From: an uncultured Prevotellaceae bacterium
GTDB lineage: Bacteria; Bacteroidota; Bacteroidia; Bacteroidales; Bacteroidaceae
DNA length: 37,100 nt
Reading direction: 5' to 3'
Assembly: GCA_937877605.1 (NCBI GenBank)
Contig: CALFJA010000002.1
Coordinates: 1 to 37,100, forward strand
Both the position numbers and the translations under genes were made by a program. Below, one piece after another: positions 15,589-22,736 of this stretch. The notes under the pieces are model-generated. The model ran no database searches and was not told where the DNA came from. It saw only the letters and a list, made by a program, of their open reading frames with translations. Position 1 is the stretch's first letter; each line of letters starts with the position of its first letter.

Positions 15589-16587
15589 TTACTCTGCGGC
15601 GAGGGTAAAGCGTTTGAAATCAACGATTTCCAGCGCCTTGTCCTGTTGCTGGAGCCACATGGTAACGGTGGCTTTGTCGCCGTCGCCGAACTGGAACTCC
15701 TGATCGAGCAGGCAGTTCTCTTTCAAGAACTTTTGAACACGGCCCTTGGCAATGTTCTCAATCATCTGTGCGGGCAGGTTCTGCGCTTTCTCTGCGGCAG
15801 CCTGTTCCTTCAGCTGACGAGCCTTGTCGGCTTCTTCCTGTGTGAGCCATCCCTTTGCCATGTTCGACTCGATGTGGTCGTCACTGTCAACCAGGTTGGG
15901 GTTGATACCTGCCTTCTTCAGCACGGTTTCAACATAGCGCTCAATCTGCTCCAGCTTGGTCTTCTCAACGGCAGTCTTGTATTCTTCGTCGAGAATGGCC
16001 TGGGGGACGAGGTCGGCCTTGAGAGCCACCGGCTTCATGGCGGCTACCTGCATGGCCAGTTTGTGTCCCACTTCAGGTGCGTTCAGGTTGGTCTGTACCA
16101 TGGTGCAGAGGGTGTGGCGGCCCATGTGGTCGTAGGCTTCGATGTTCTCGCCTTCGAGCACGAGGTAGCCGTCAAGCTCCATCTTCTCGCCAGTGATACC
16201 GGAACGCTGCGTAACGGCATCCTGTACTTTCTGACCGTCGGCCAGGGTGAGTTCCTTCACCTCTTCCAGGGTCTTGCACTTGTTGGCAACGGCGGCGTTG
16301 AGGATGCTCTGTGTCAGGTTGATGAAGTCGGCTCCGTTGGCAACGAAGTCGGTTTCGCACTTCAGGGCGATGGTAGCACCGAAGTTGCCGTCAACCTTTA
16401 CAAGTACGCAACCGTTGGAGGTCTCGCGGTCGCTGCGCTTTGCTGCAATGGCCAAGCCGCGCTCGCGGAGCAGTTCTTTCGCCTTGTCAAAGTCGCCGTC
16501 GGCCTCGGTCAGGGCTTTCTTTACATCGGCCAGACCTGCGCCTGTCATGGCACGCAGTTTCTTAATGTCTTCTATTGTAATAGCCAT
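15589..16587 (-). CDS. tsf: Translation elongation factor Ts
   Basis: This 332-residue protein catalyses GDP release from EF-Tu. Seen: the N-terminal UBA-like helix bundle with KKLRAMTGAGLADVKKALTEADGDFDKA, and the EF-Tu contact motif ALKCETDFVAN (~residues 73-83). A second core subdomain (MQVAAMKPVAL) and the C-terminal module (QKFLKENCLLDQEFQFGD) follow. The length matches Bacteroidales EF-Ts, which is longer than that of E. coli. It follows rpsB by 44 bases, the classical rpsB-tsf pairing, and ends in a strong terminator. Confidence 0.98.
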   Translation of the reverse strand: MAITIEDIKKLRAMTGAGLADVKKALTEADGDFDKAKELLRERGLAIAAKRSDRETSNGCVLVKVDGNFGATIALKCETDFVANGADFINLTQSILNAAVANKCKTLEEVKELTLADGQKVQDAVTQRSGITGEKMELDGYLVLEGENIEAYDHMGRHTLCTMVQTNLNAPEVGHKLAMQVAAMKPVALKADLVPQAILDEEYKTAVEKTKLEQIERYVETVLKKAGINPNLVDSDDHIESNMAKGWLTQEEADKARQLKEQAAAEKAQNLPAQMIENIAKGRVQKFLKENCLLDQEFQFGDGDKATVTMWLQQQDKALEIVDFKRFTLAAE

Positions 16588-16631
16588 AATTGAAATTTTG
16601 TGTAATGATGAATGTTGAATGTGTAATGAGA

Positions 16632-17477
16632 TTATTCAGCTGCAGGTTCCTCTGCGGGGGCTGCTTCCTCTACGGGAGCCTCTTCTGCCTCTGGTTTCGG
16701 AGCTTCCTTGCGGGCACGGCGAGTGCGTTTCTTCATTTCGGGAACTTCTTCTGCCTGCTCTTCGGCTGCCTTCTCATCGGCTTTTTCTGCCTTGCGCTCT
16801 TCCAGACCTTCCTGGATGGCATCGCAGCAAGCGGTCAGGATGACATTGATAGAGTCCTTGGCATCGTCGTTGGCGGGGATTACGAAGTCGATGTTGTTGG
16901 GATCGGAGTTGGTGTCTACGATGGCAAACACGGGAATACCCAGACGGTTAGCCTCGCGGATGGCGATATTCTCTTTCAAAACATCGACAACGAAGAGTGC
17001 GCTCGGCAGGCGGTTGAGGTCGGCAATGGAACCGAGGTTCTTCTCAAGTTTGGCACGCTGACGAGTAATCTGGAGCAACTCGCGCTTCGACAGGTTGGAG
17101 AATGTACCATCGCTCATGAGCTTGTCGATGTTCGTCATTTTCTTCACGGCCTTACGGATGGTGGGGAAGTTGGTGAGCATACCGCCCGGCCAACGCTCGA
17201 TTACATAAGGCATGTTTACGGAAGTGGCCTTTTCTGCTATGATGTCCTTAGCTTGTTTTTTAGTAGCGACGAAAAGTACTTTCTTACCTGACTTGGCGAT
17301 TTGTTTCAATGCGGCGGCAGCGATATCTATCTGTGCCACGGTCTTGTGCAAATCGATGATGTGAATGCCATTGCGTTCCATGAAAATGTAGGGAGCCATG
17401 GCGGGATTCCATTTGCGGCGGAGGTGTCCGAAGTGACAGCCTGCCTGGAGGAGTTGGTCAAAATTTGTTCTTGGCAT
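16632..17477 (-). CDS. rpsB: 30S ribosomal protein S2
   Basis: This 281-residue protein is recognised by FDQLLQAGCHFGHLRRKWNPAMAPYIF, NGIHIIDLHKTV, VIERWPGGMLTNF and VFAIVDTNSDPNNIDFVIPANDDA. Residues ~225-281 form a low-complexity Glu/Ala/Lys extension (KADEKAAEEQAEEV, then EEAPVEEAAPAEEP) beyond the usual core, as seen in Bacteroidales S2. It sits between rpsI and tsf; the 162-base gap before it holds RNA-like dyads. Confidence 0.98.
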   Translation of the reverse strand: MPRTNFDQLLQAGCHFGHLRRKWNPAMAPYIFMERNGIHIIDLHKTVAQIDIAAAALKQIAKSGKKVLFVATKKQAKDIIAEKATSVNMPYVIERWPGGMLTNFPTIRKAVKKMTNIDKLMSDGTFSNLSKRELLQITRQRAKLEKNLGSIADLNRLPSALFVVDVLKENIAIREANRLGIPVFAIVDTNSDPNNIDFVIPANDDAKDSINVILTACCDAIQEGLEERKAEKADEKAAEEQAEEVPEMKKRTRRARKEAPKPEAEEAPVEEAAPAEEPAAE

Positions 17478-17639
17478 GTTTGTTCTGTTTTTAATTGTTT
17501 ACTTTCTTTTTAATTCTTTTGTTGTTAGAATCAGCCGGGTGGTAATCGGACGGACCGGGTCCACTCGGTTTAGATGCTAAACTTTCCAGTCTTTTATGCG
17601 TAAGTTGTCAGGCTGACAGACTGCCAGCCGTACATAATA
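17478..17639 (-). promoter_or_regulatory. Structured spacer upstream of rpsB (candidate S2 leader)
   Basis: The 162-base gap between rpsI and rpsB has nested dyads. 17535-17542 pairs with 17561-17568 (one mismatch) around a GGACC/GGTCC hairpin at 17552-17562. GTTTAG (17568-17573) pairs with CTAAAC (17577-17582), and GGCTG (17611-17615) with CAGCC (17625-17629). No T-run follows any of them. Autoregulation by S2 is a reasonable guess from location only. Confidence 0.4.
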
Positions 17640-18026
17640 TTAACGCTTGCTGAACTGGAAGCGGCGGCGTGCCTTGGGCTGTCCGGGTTTCTTGCGCTCC
17701 ACCTCGCGAGAGTCGCGGGTGAGGAAACCTTGCTGGCGCAATGCTTTCTTGTCCTCTGCGTTGATTTTTACCAAAGCGCGTGCGATGGCCATGCGCAGAG
17801 CCTGGCTCTGACCAGTGAAGCCACCACCGTCCAAGTTGACCTTTATATCGTATTTCTCGGCTACCTCGAGCAGTTCCAGCGGCTGCTTAACCACGAACTG
17901 GAGGATGGCTGATGGGAAATATTCGGTTAAGTCTTTCTTATTGATAGTGATCTTACCGCTGCCTTCTGTAAGGTAAACGCGTGCTACAGCGCTCTTGCGG
18001 CGACCTATTGCATGTATCATTTCCAT
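17640..18026 (-). CDS. rpsI: 30S ribosomal protein S9
   Basis: This 128-residue protein is full length: AIGRRKSAVARVYLTEGSG at the N-terminus, DGGGFTGQSQALRMAIARAL in the core, and the invariant basic tail ending RRRFQFSKR that reaches the P-site tRNA. It begins 14 bases after rplM, the universal L13-S9 pair. A second Met three codons in is an alternative start. Confidence 0.98.
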   Translation of the reverse strand: MEMIHAIGRRKSAVARVYLTEGSGKITINKKDLTEYFPSAILQFVVKQPLELLEVAEKYDIKVNLDGGGFTGQSQALRMAIARALVKINAEDKKALRQQGFLTRDSREVERKKPGQPKARRRFQFSKR

Positions 18027-18040
18027 CTTTTAAAGTTTTA

Positions 18041-18502
18041 TTATTTGTACTGGTTAATATCGATAGCTTTTGGCTTTTGGGCTGCATGTGGATGCTCTGT
18101 TCCACCGTAAACATAGAGATTGTCAAGCAACTGGCGACCCAGGCGACCCTTTGGCAGCATGCCTTTTACGGCATGGCGGAGGATGCGGTCGGCACCGTCG
18201 GCTTTCTTACGCAGAGACTCGGGAGTGTTGAAGCGCTGTCCACCGGGATAGCCAGTGTAGCGAACATACAACTTTTCGGTTTCTTTTTTACCAGTGAATA
18301 CAACTTTGTCGGCGTTGATAATGATAACATTGTCACCACAGTCAACATGCGGAGTGAATGAGGGTTTGTATTTGCCGCGGAGCAGCTTTGCCACCTTTGA
18401 GCAGAGACGGCCGACTACCTGGTCGGTAGCGTCGATAACAACCCATTCTTTCTGTGCTGTCTCCTTGTTTGCGGAGATAGTCTTGTAACTTAATGTGTTC
18501 AT
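18041..18502 (-). CDS. rplM: 50S ribosomal protein L13
   Basis: This 153-residue protein is recognised by WVVIDATDQVVGRLCSKVAKLLRGKYKPSFTPHVDCGDNVIIINA, YVRYTGYPGG and AVKGMLPKGRLGRQLLDNLYVYGGTEHPH. It is the first gene of rplM-rpsI-rpsB-tsf and is preceded by a promoter and a structured leader. Start ATG at 18500-18502. Confidence 0.98.
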   Translation of the reverse strand: MNTLSYKTISANKETAQKEWVVIDATDQVVGRLCSKVAKLLRGKYKPSFTPHVDCGDNVIIINADKVVFTGKKETEKLYVRYTGYPGGQRFNTPESLRKKADGADRILRHAVKGMLPKGRLGRQLLDNLYVYGGTEHPHAAQKPKAIDINQYK

Positions 18503-18681
18503 CTCAAATTTAATTTACTACTAAAAAACATTTAAATCCCAGGCAAAAAGACACCCGAAAGTGTCCCTCCACCTTATTATAACACTTGTGCGGGCGATTC
18601 ACTAACCACAAGACCCGGCCAAAAGCCCTGCTATTAACACTCCCGCACCGAGGGACCTAAGACTCCCCTCAGGAAATAATC
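18503..18681 (-). ncRNA. Candidate L13 ribosomal-protein leader RNA
   Basis: The ~180-base 5' leader of rplM contains two nested perfect seven-base helices: 18650-18656 with 18563-18569 (outer) and 18642-18648 with 18588-18594 (inner). A terminator-like hairpin, GACAC (18550-18554) with GTGTC (18561-18565) followed by T5 on the minus strand, overlaps the outer helix, so the two structures exclude each other. A further stem CTTGTG/CACAAG (18585-18590, 18607-18612) competes with the inner helix. This is the layout of an attenuator or autoregulatory leader, with L13 (or S9) the likely ligand. An L13 leader class in Bacteroidia has, I believe, been proposed; membership is unverified. Confidence 0.65.
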
Positions 18682-18687
18682 GGACTG

Positions 18688-18720
18688 CAAAGGTAAAAAT
18701 TTTATCTGCCGAATGCCAAC
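18688..18720 (-). promoter_or_regulatory. Promoter of the rplM operon
   Basis: On the minus strand, TTGG (18717-18720) is followed after 21 bases by TAccTTTG (18688-18695), a close match to the Bacteroidetes -33/-7 pair. The predicted start is near 18681. Confidence 0.7.
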
Positions 18721-18859
18721 CTATCAATGGCGAACATTGTAAAAATTGTAGTTTATTAACAGTTTTAACAAAGTTTAATACATCAACTGATAGGATGAAG
18801 GAGTAGGGATAAAAGATACAGACTGGATGTTTTTCAGGCAGGGGGGAAGCGGTGTAGGC

Positions 18860-18890
18860 ATAAAAAGCCTCCCGTGAGTGGGAGGCTTTT
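18860..18890 (-). terminator. Intrinsic terminator of the amylase gene
   Basis: An 11-bp stem (18863-18873 with 18880-18890), loop of six, runs into TTTTT on the minus strand, 25 bases past the stop codon. Confidence 0.85.
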
Positions 18891-18915
18891 GGTGTTTTCC
18901 GATGTGAAAGGTCGG

Positions 18916-21900
18916 TTATCTGACAATGAATTTCTTCTTGTTCATGATATAAATTCCCTTTGGCAGCGGACCGGCGGGCACCTTTCGTCCGTCGAGTGAA
19001 TAAATGGTGTTGTCTTCGTCCACCACGATTCCATTGTCGATGTGGTGTATTCCGGTCAGTGTTTCCAGGTCGGCAATTACCGAGGCATTGGTAATCTTCT
19101 CGCTGGCATTGTAATATCCACCGTTCTCGTAGATGAGGTCAGGGGTCTGGCTGCCTTTGTTATTGTTGTTGAAAATGATGCCGTAGGGTGCCGTTGTCTT
19201 TGTTCCGTCGTAGACCCACTCCCATATCTCCGATCCGTTGTAGGTTACGCTGAGTTTGTTGCAGGGCTTTCCGGGCCAGTTCACGCCCAGATAGTCGTAG
19301 CCGCTTTGTCCGCTTTCCCACACCCAGCAGTAGACGGAGGCCCAGTTCTGGGTGTTGACGAAGAATGCGTGCTGCTTGTCGGTGGAGGGTTCGGGGTCGT
19401 CGCCGCCACCGCCGCCACTGCCAGACTCAACGATGGTGTAGCCGTTGCTTCCTTCGTAGGTGAAGTAGGTGTCGGAGGTGATGCCGGTGATGTCGGCAGT
19501 CTGTCCACCGCTTCCGTTGCTGAAGATGATATTGATCGTTTCCACATCGACGAAGGTCTCGTAATAGTAGGTTTCTCCGTCCACTACAGTAGTCGATGTC
19601 ATTTGCTTTCCTGGCCATCCGCCGTTAGGCTTGTCGCCGCCAGGGGTCCATACATAGAGGTAGGGTGCACTGCTTGCCTTGCAGTAGATGGTGATGGCGG
19701 CGTTCGGGTCTACCTTCTTATAGGTGGCCGAGCCGGTGTAGGTCTCGTTGCTGGCGTTGGTGGCACTCCATTCTATGGTTACCTGCTCGCCGTATGCCAT
19801 GCTTTCGCCTATGACGATGGTCTTCGACTGGCCCGAGGTGAGGTTCACCTGTGTGCCGGAGCCCACCTTGTACCATCCGCTCACGGCTTCGTCGTTGAGG
19901 GTGGCGGTGATGGAGAGCGTTTCTGTGCGGAAAGCGCCGCCTGCCGGGTTGAAGGTCACAGCCGGGTTGCCGACGGCATCCTCGGGTCCCCACCAGAAGG
20001 TGGCGCCGCTGTCGTTCAGGCCGATGTCGCCCGTTCCACCGTGTGCCACTGCCGAGGTCTTGTAGATGAACTTACCGTCCTCGCCGACGATGCCGCCCGT
20101 CCAGTCTTTCACCAGTACGCGCAACTGTCCTTTGTTGGTGGGTGCGCTGACGGTGATAGTAGTTCCTGTGTAGGTCTGTCCGGTGATAATATCGGTATAG
20201 GTTCCGCTGGGGCAGTTGCTGAAGGTGGCACCGCCGTTGATGCACACTAGTGCATAGCTGTCCTGTGTGGCACGCTTGAAGGCGTAGCCTCCGCTTGCCG
20301 AGCATCCGTCGAAGGTGTATTGTCCCTTGCGGAGTGCGGGAACGGCGGCACGGATGAGGTTCAGCCGGCGCACATGCTGTGCCAGGTCGTGGTTCAGGGT
20401 GCTGGCTACCTTGCCCGATGCGGTATATACGCCGAAGTCGGTTGCGGTAACCGTACCGGCAAGGTTTCCGCCGAAGTAGGCGCGGCCGGTATCGCTGAGC
20501 GGACCGTTCGGACCGTTGTCAATCTTCTTGCCCTTCTGGAATTCCACCTCGCTGCCGTAATACATGCAGGGGATGCCGCGGAAGGTGAACATCAGCGAGA
20601 GGTTCTCTGCCCATTGTGCGGCGTCGCCGCCGAAGCGCACCTGGTCGTTGGGTTGGGGGCCGTAGTCGTGCGAGTCGATGTAGACAAGGTTGTAGGTGGC
20701 ATCGTTGTAGTATTTGTCGCCACTCTTGGCTATGTTCACGGCACTGGAGGCCGACGAGAAGTTATAGTGCATGGGGAAGTCAATCACATTGAAGCCCGAC
20801 GACTTCGAGTAGTCGGGTGTGTGGTATTGACTGTTCACGAGAAAGGCGTTGTTCGACTCCTGTGTTGTGCTGGCCTCATCGACACAGAGTGCCATGTTGC
20901 CGACCAGGTTCGAGCCTTCAGGCACTACTTGTGTGTCCCACCAGGAGGCATCGGAGTTCCACTGCGAGAGCAGGGCATCGTCCGATTTCCATGTATAGAA
21001 GTAGGGCGAGAGGTTGGGCTGTCCGCGGTAGGTCACCTCACTGTAGCGGGCACACACCTCACCGAACATATAGAATGGACATTGGTTCAGTCGTTTCGAC
21101 TTGTACTGCTCGCCGAGTTGGATAAGTTGCGGGATGATGGCTGCGTTGAACGAGAGGCGTGAGATGTGTCCGGAGGTGTCGATGCGGAAACCGTCCACAC
21201 CCATCTTGATGAACTCACCGTAGCACTGCACCAGATAGTCGGTCACGGCAGGGTTCTCGGTGTTCAGGTCGACACAGTCGCCTGCTATCTGTCCCCACCA
21301 GCGGTTAGGCTCGTCCCAGTTCCAACTGCTCCCCCAGTGGTGCCAGTAGTTGTGCGTATCGTGGTTCTGCCCGTCGGTGTTCTTCATCTGTGCCAGTCGG
21401 CGCTGGTATTGTGCCGAGCCTTCTATGGAGTGGTAGTCGCTACCGAGTTTCTCCTCGTTGACAATGAGCGATGCGTCGATGTCGGCCTGGTTGCGGATGT
21501 TCTGATTACGAGTGAAGAGTTTGCAGAAATGGTCTTCGCCGAAGTTGCCCGTGTGGTTGAACACCACATCGAGAATCACCTTCATACCCTTGGCATGGGC
21601 GGCATTGATAAGGCTCTGGAAGGTTACATCTTCGGAAGAGCCCCACGATGTGCGGCTCTCATAGCGGAGATCTACCTTCGAGAAGTCCATGGCGTGGTAG
21701 CCGTGGTAGTCGTAGCCCGAGCCGTTCTGTACGATGGGAGTTATCCAGATGGCTGTGAAGCCCAGTGCCTTGATGTAGTCAAGTTTCTCGATGAGTCCCT
21801 TGAAGTCGCCGCGCCAGCACGGGTCTTTCGTCGAAATCTGCTCCGACTGGTTGTCCCAGCAGAGCACATTGTTGCGCTCGTCGCCGTCGTAAAAGCGGGT

Positions 21901-22035
21901 TGTCATCACGAAATAGACGGTTTCATCGCGGAAATCGCTGCGTGTTCCTTTGAACGAGTCGGCAAAGACATGCGTGCTCAACAGGCAGAAGAGCAGCATC
22001 AGTGCCATGCGGAGTTTGGAGGAAAAGTGTTGCAT
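18916..22035 (-). CDS. Secreted GH13 alpha-amylase with two CBM26-like modules and T9SS-like tail
   Basis: This 1039-residue protein has a signal peptide (1-25), then a GH13 (beta/alpha)8 catalytic domain to ~650. Visible catalytic residues: DGFRID with nucleophile Asp286, FGEV with acid/base Glu326, and YIDSHD with Asp457. DVVFNH (His161) is the conserved second region. It hydrolyses alpha-1,4-glucosidic bonds of starch or glycogen. Two CBM26-like modules follow (~775-875 with YLYVWTPGG..WPGKQM, and ~892-990 with VYCWVW..WPGKPC), joined by a Gly-rich and acidic linker GSGGGGGDDPEPSTD. The C-terminus (IYSLDGRKV...LPKGIYIMNKKKFIVR) is the shared sorting tail. No lipobox is present, so it is probably exported and anchored by T9SS rather than being a SusG-type lipoprotein. 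Confidence 0.93.
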   Translation of the reverse strand: MQHFSSKLRMALMLLFCLLSTHVFADSFKGTRSDFRDETVYFVMTTRFYDGDERNNVLCWDNQSEQISTKDPCWRGDFKGLIEKLDYIKALGFTAIWITPIVQNGSGYDYHGYHAMDFSKVDLRYESRTSWGSSEDVTFQSLINAAHAKGMKVILDVVFNHTGNFGEDHFCKLFTRNQNIRNQADIDASLIVNEEKLGSDYHSIEGSAQYQRRLAQMKNTDGQNHDTHNYWHHWGSSWNWDEPNRWWGQIAGDCVDLNTENPAVTDYLVQCYGEFIKMGVDGFRIDTSGHISRLSFNAAIIPQLIQLGEQYKSKRLNQCPFYMFGEVCARYSEVTYRGQPNLSPYFYTWKSDDALLSQWNSDASWWDTQVVPEGSNLVGNMALCVDEASTTQESNNAFLVNSQYHTPDYSKSSGFNVIDFPMHYNFSSASSAVNIAKSGDKYYNDATYNLVYIDSHDYGPQPNDQVRFGGDAAQWAENLSLMFTFRGIPCMYYGSEVEFQKGKKIDNGPNGPLSDTGRAYFGGNLAGTVTATDFGVYTASGKVASTLNHDLAQHVRRLNLIRAAVPALRKGQYTFDGCSASGGYAFKRATQDSYALVCINGGATFSNCPSGTYTDIITGQTYTGTTITVSAPTNKGQLRVLVKDWTGGIVGEDGKFIYKTSAVAHGGTGDIGLNDSGATFWWGPEDAVGNPAVTFNPAGGAFRTETLSITATLNDEAVSGWYKVGSGTQVNLTSGQSKTIVIGESMAYGEQVTIEWSATNASNETYTGSATYKKVDPNAAITIYCKASSAPYLYVWTPGGDKPNGGWPGKQMTSTTVVDGETYYYETFVDVETINIIFSNGSGGQTADITGITSDTYFTYEGSNGYTIVESGSGGGGGDDPEPSTDKQHAFFVNTQNWASVYCWVWESGQSGYDYLGVNWPGKPCNKLSVTYNGSEIWEWVYDGTKTTAPYGIIFNNNNKGSQTPDLIYENGGYYNASEKITNASVIADLETLTGIHHIDNGIVVDEDNTIYSLDGRKVPAGPLPKGIYIMNKKKFIVR

Positions 22036-22067
22036 GATAGTTAGGCTTTTATTGTATAATTCTGTTA

Positions 22068-22075
22068 CAAATATA
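22068..22075 (-). promoter_or_regulatory. -7 box upstream of the amylase gene
   Basis: TAtaTTTG on the minus strand lies 33 bases upstream of the amylase ATG. No matching -33 box at normal spacing, which could mean an activator-dependent promoter. The remaining intergenic sequence up to 22289 shows no clear gene. Confidence 0.4.
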
Positions 22076-22289
22076 CAATAATCAGTCGGTTGTGTCTTTT
22101 TCAGTTTAATTATTCAGTGTTTTTGTGTGCAATTGCTTGCGCAAACATGCCCTGAAGCGCCGGTCTCCATTAGCCCAGGGCTGTGAGATTGTTCCTTTGA
22201 CGGGGACTCTTGTCTACTCGTCAACTTGTCCGCCCGGCCTCGAAGAGGACGCTTTCATAGCGCAGCGGAGAAAGAACTTGTCAACTGTA

Positions 22290-22396
22290 TGATTCCCAGC
22301 GACTTGCATTTAAGCCCCAAATGCATCCCGTTTGAGGCCTAAACAGACGGTGACTGGAGCCCAAACGCACGGCGTTTGGGGCTCAGCTGGAAACGG
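22290..22396. repeat. Dispersed intergenic repeat, copy B
   Basis: About 107 bases aligning end to end without gaps with copy A at 35780-35888. Shared blocks are TGATTyCCArCGACTTGCAT, AAGCCCCAAA/GAGCCCCAAA, CGTTTG, CAAACGC/CAATTGC, GCGTTTGGG and CTCAGyTGGAAA. It contains dyads around AGCCCCAAA/TTTGGGGCT. It lies in the ~440-base gap between the amylase gene and the terminator of the next unit. Confidence 0.7.
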
Positions 22397-22469
22397 TATT
22401 GATTGTGGTCATATCCCTCTGTGTCTCCCCTTATCTTAAGGGGAGTTATGTCTTTCTGCGTGAAGACCC

Positions 22470-22504
22470 AAAAAACAGCCCGTGGGGATGTTCCTCACGG
22501 GCTG
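22470..22504 (-). terminator. Intrinsic terminator after the small peptide gene
   Basis: A perfect nine-base stem CAGCCCGTG/CACGGGCTG (22476-22484, 22496-22504) is followed by a T6 run on the minus strand. Confidence 0.88.
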
Positions 22505-22531
22505 ATTCTATTGCGAATAGTGTACTTGCAC

Positions 22532-22720
22532 TTACTTCTTCAGGTCTTCGTGGGTTGACCAGAAGTTGATGTTCTTCGGTTGTGCCAGTTCAAACTCATC
22601 CTCATGGCGCGGAGCGAGGATGGGGTCTTCGGGATGTTCCGTGTCAGAAACTCCCACGCAAAGCGGAGTTTCAAACTGCGACTGCAGGCAGTCGATGGTA
22701 GGAATGATATATTTTTTCAT
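22532..22720 (-). CDS. Small 62-residue protein of unknown function (MKKYIIP... type)
   Basis: The ATG at 22718-22720 is preceded by a strong Shine-Dalgarno AGGAGG seven bases upstream, unusual in Bacteroidales, which decides this start over an upstream in-frame Met. The peptide starts MKKYIIPTIDCLQSQFETPL, has an acidic, Pro-rich middle (SDTEHPEDPILAP) and ends WSTHEDLKK. Short Prevotella and Bacteroides proteins beginning 'MKKkYi.P.ie' with acidic C-terminal parts are common; their function is unknown to me. There is no signal peptide or membrane helix. It starts 16 bases after the stop of the 774-residue module protein and is followed by an intrinsic terminator, so it forms the end of that transcript. 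Confidence 0.7.
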   Translation of the reverse strand: MKKYIIPTIDCLQSQFETPLCVGVSDTEHPEDPILAPRHEDEFELAQPKNINFWSTHEDLKK

Positions 22721-22736
22721 GCTTTGTCCTCCTGAA

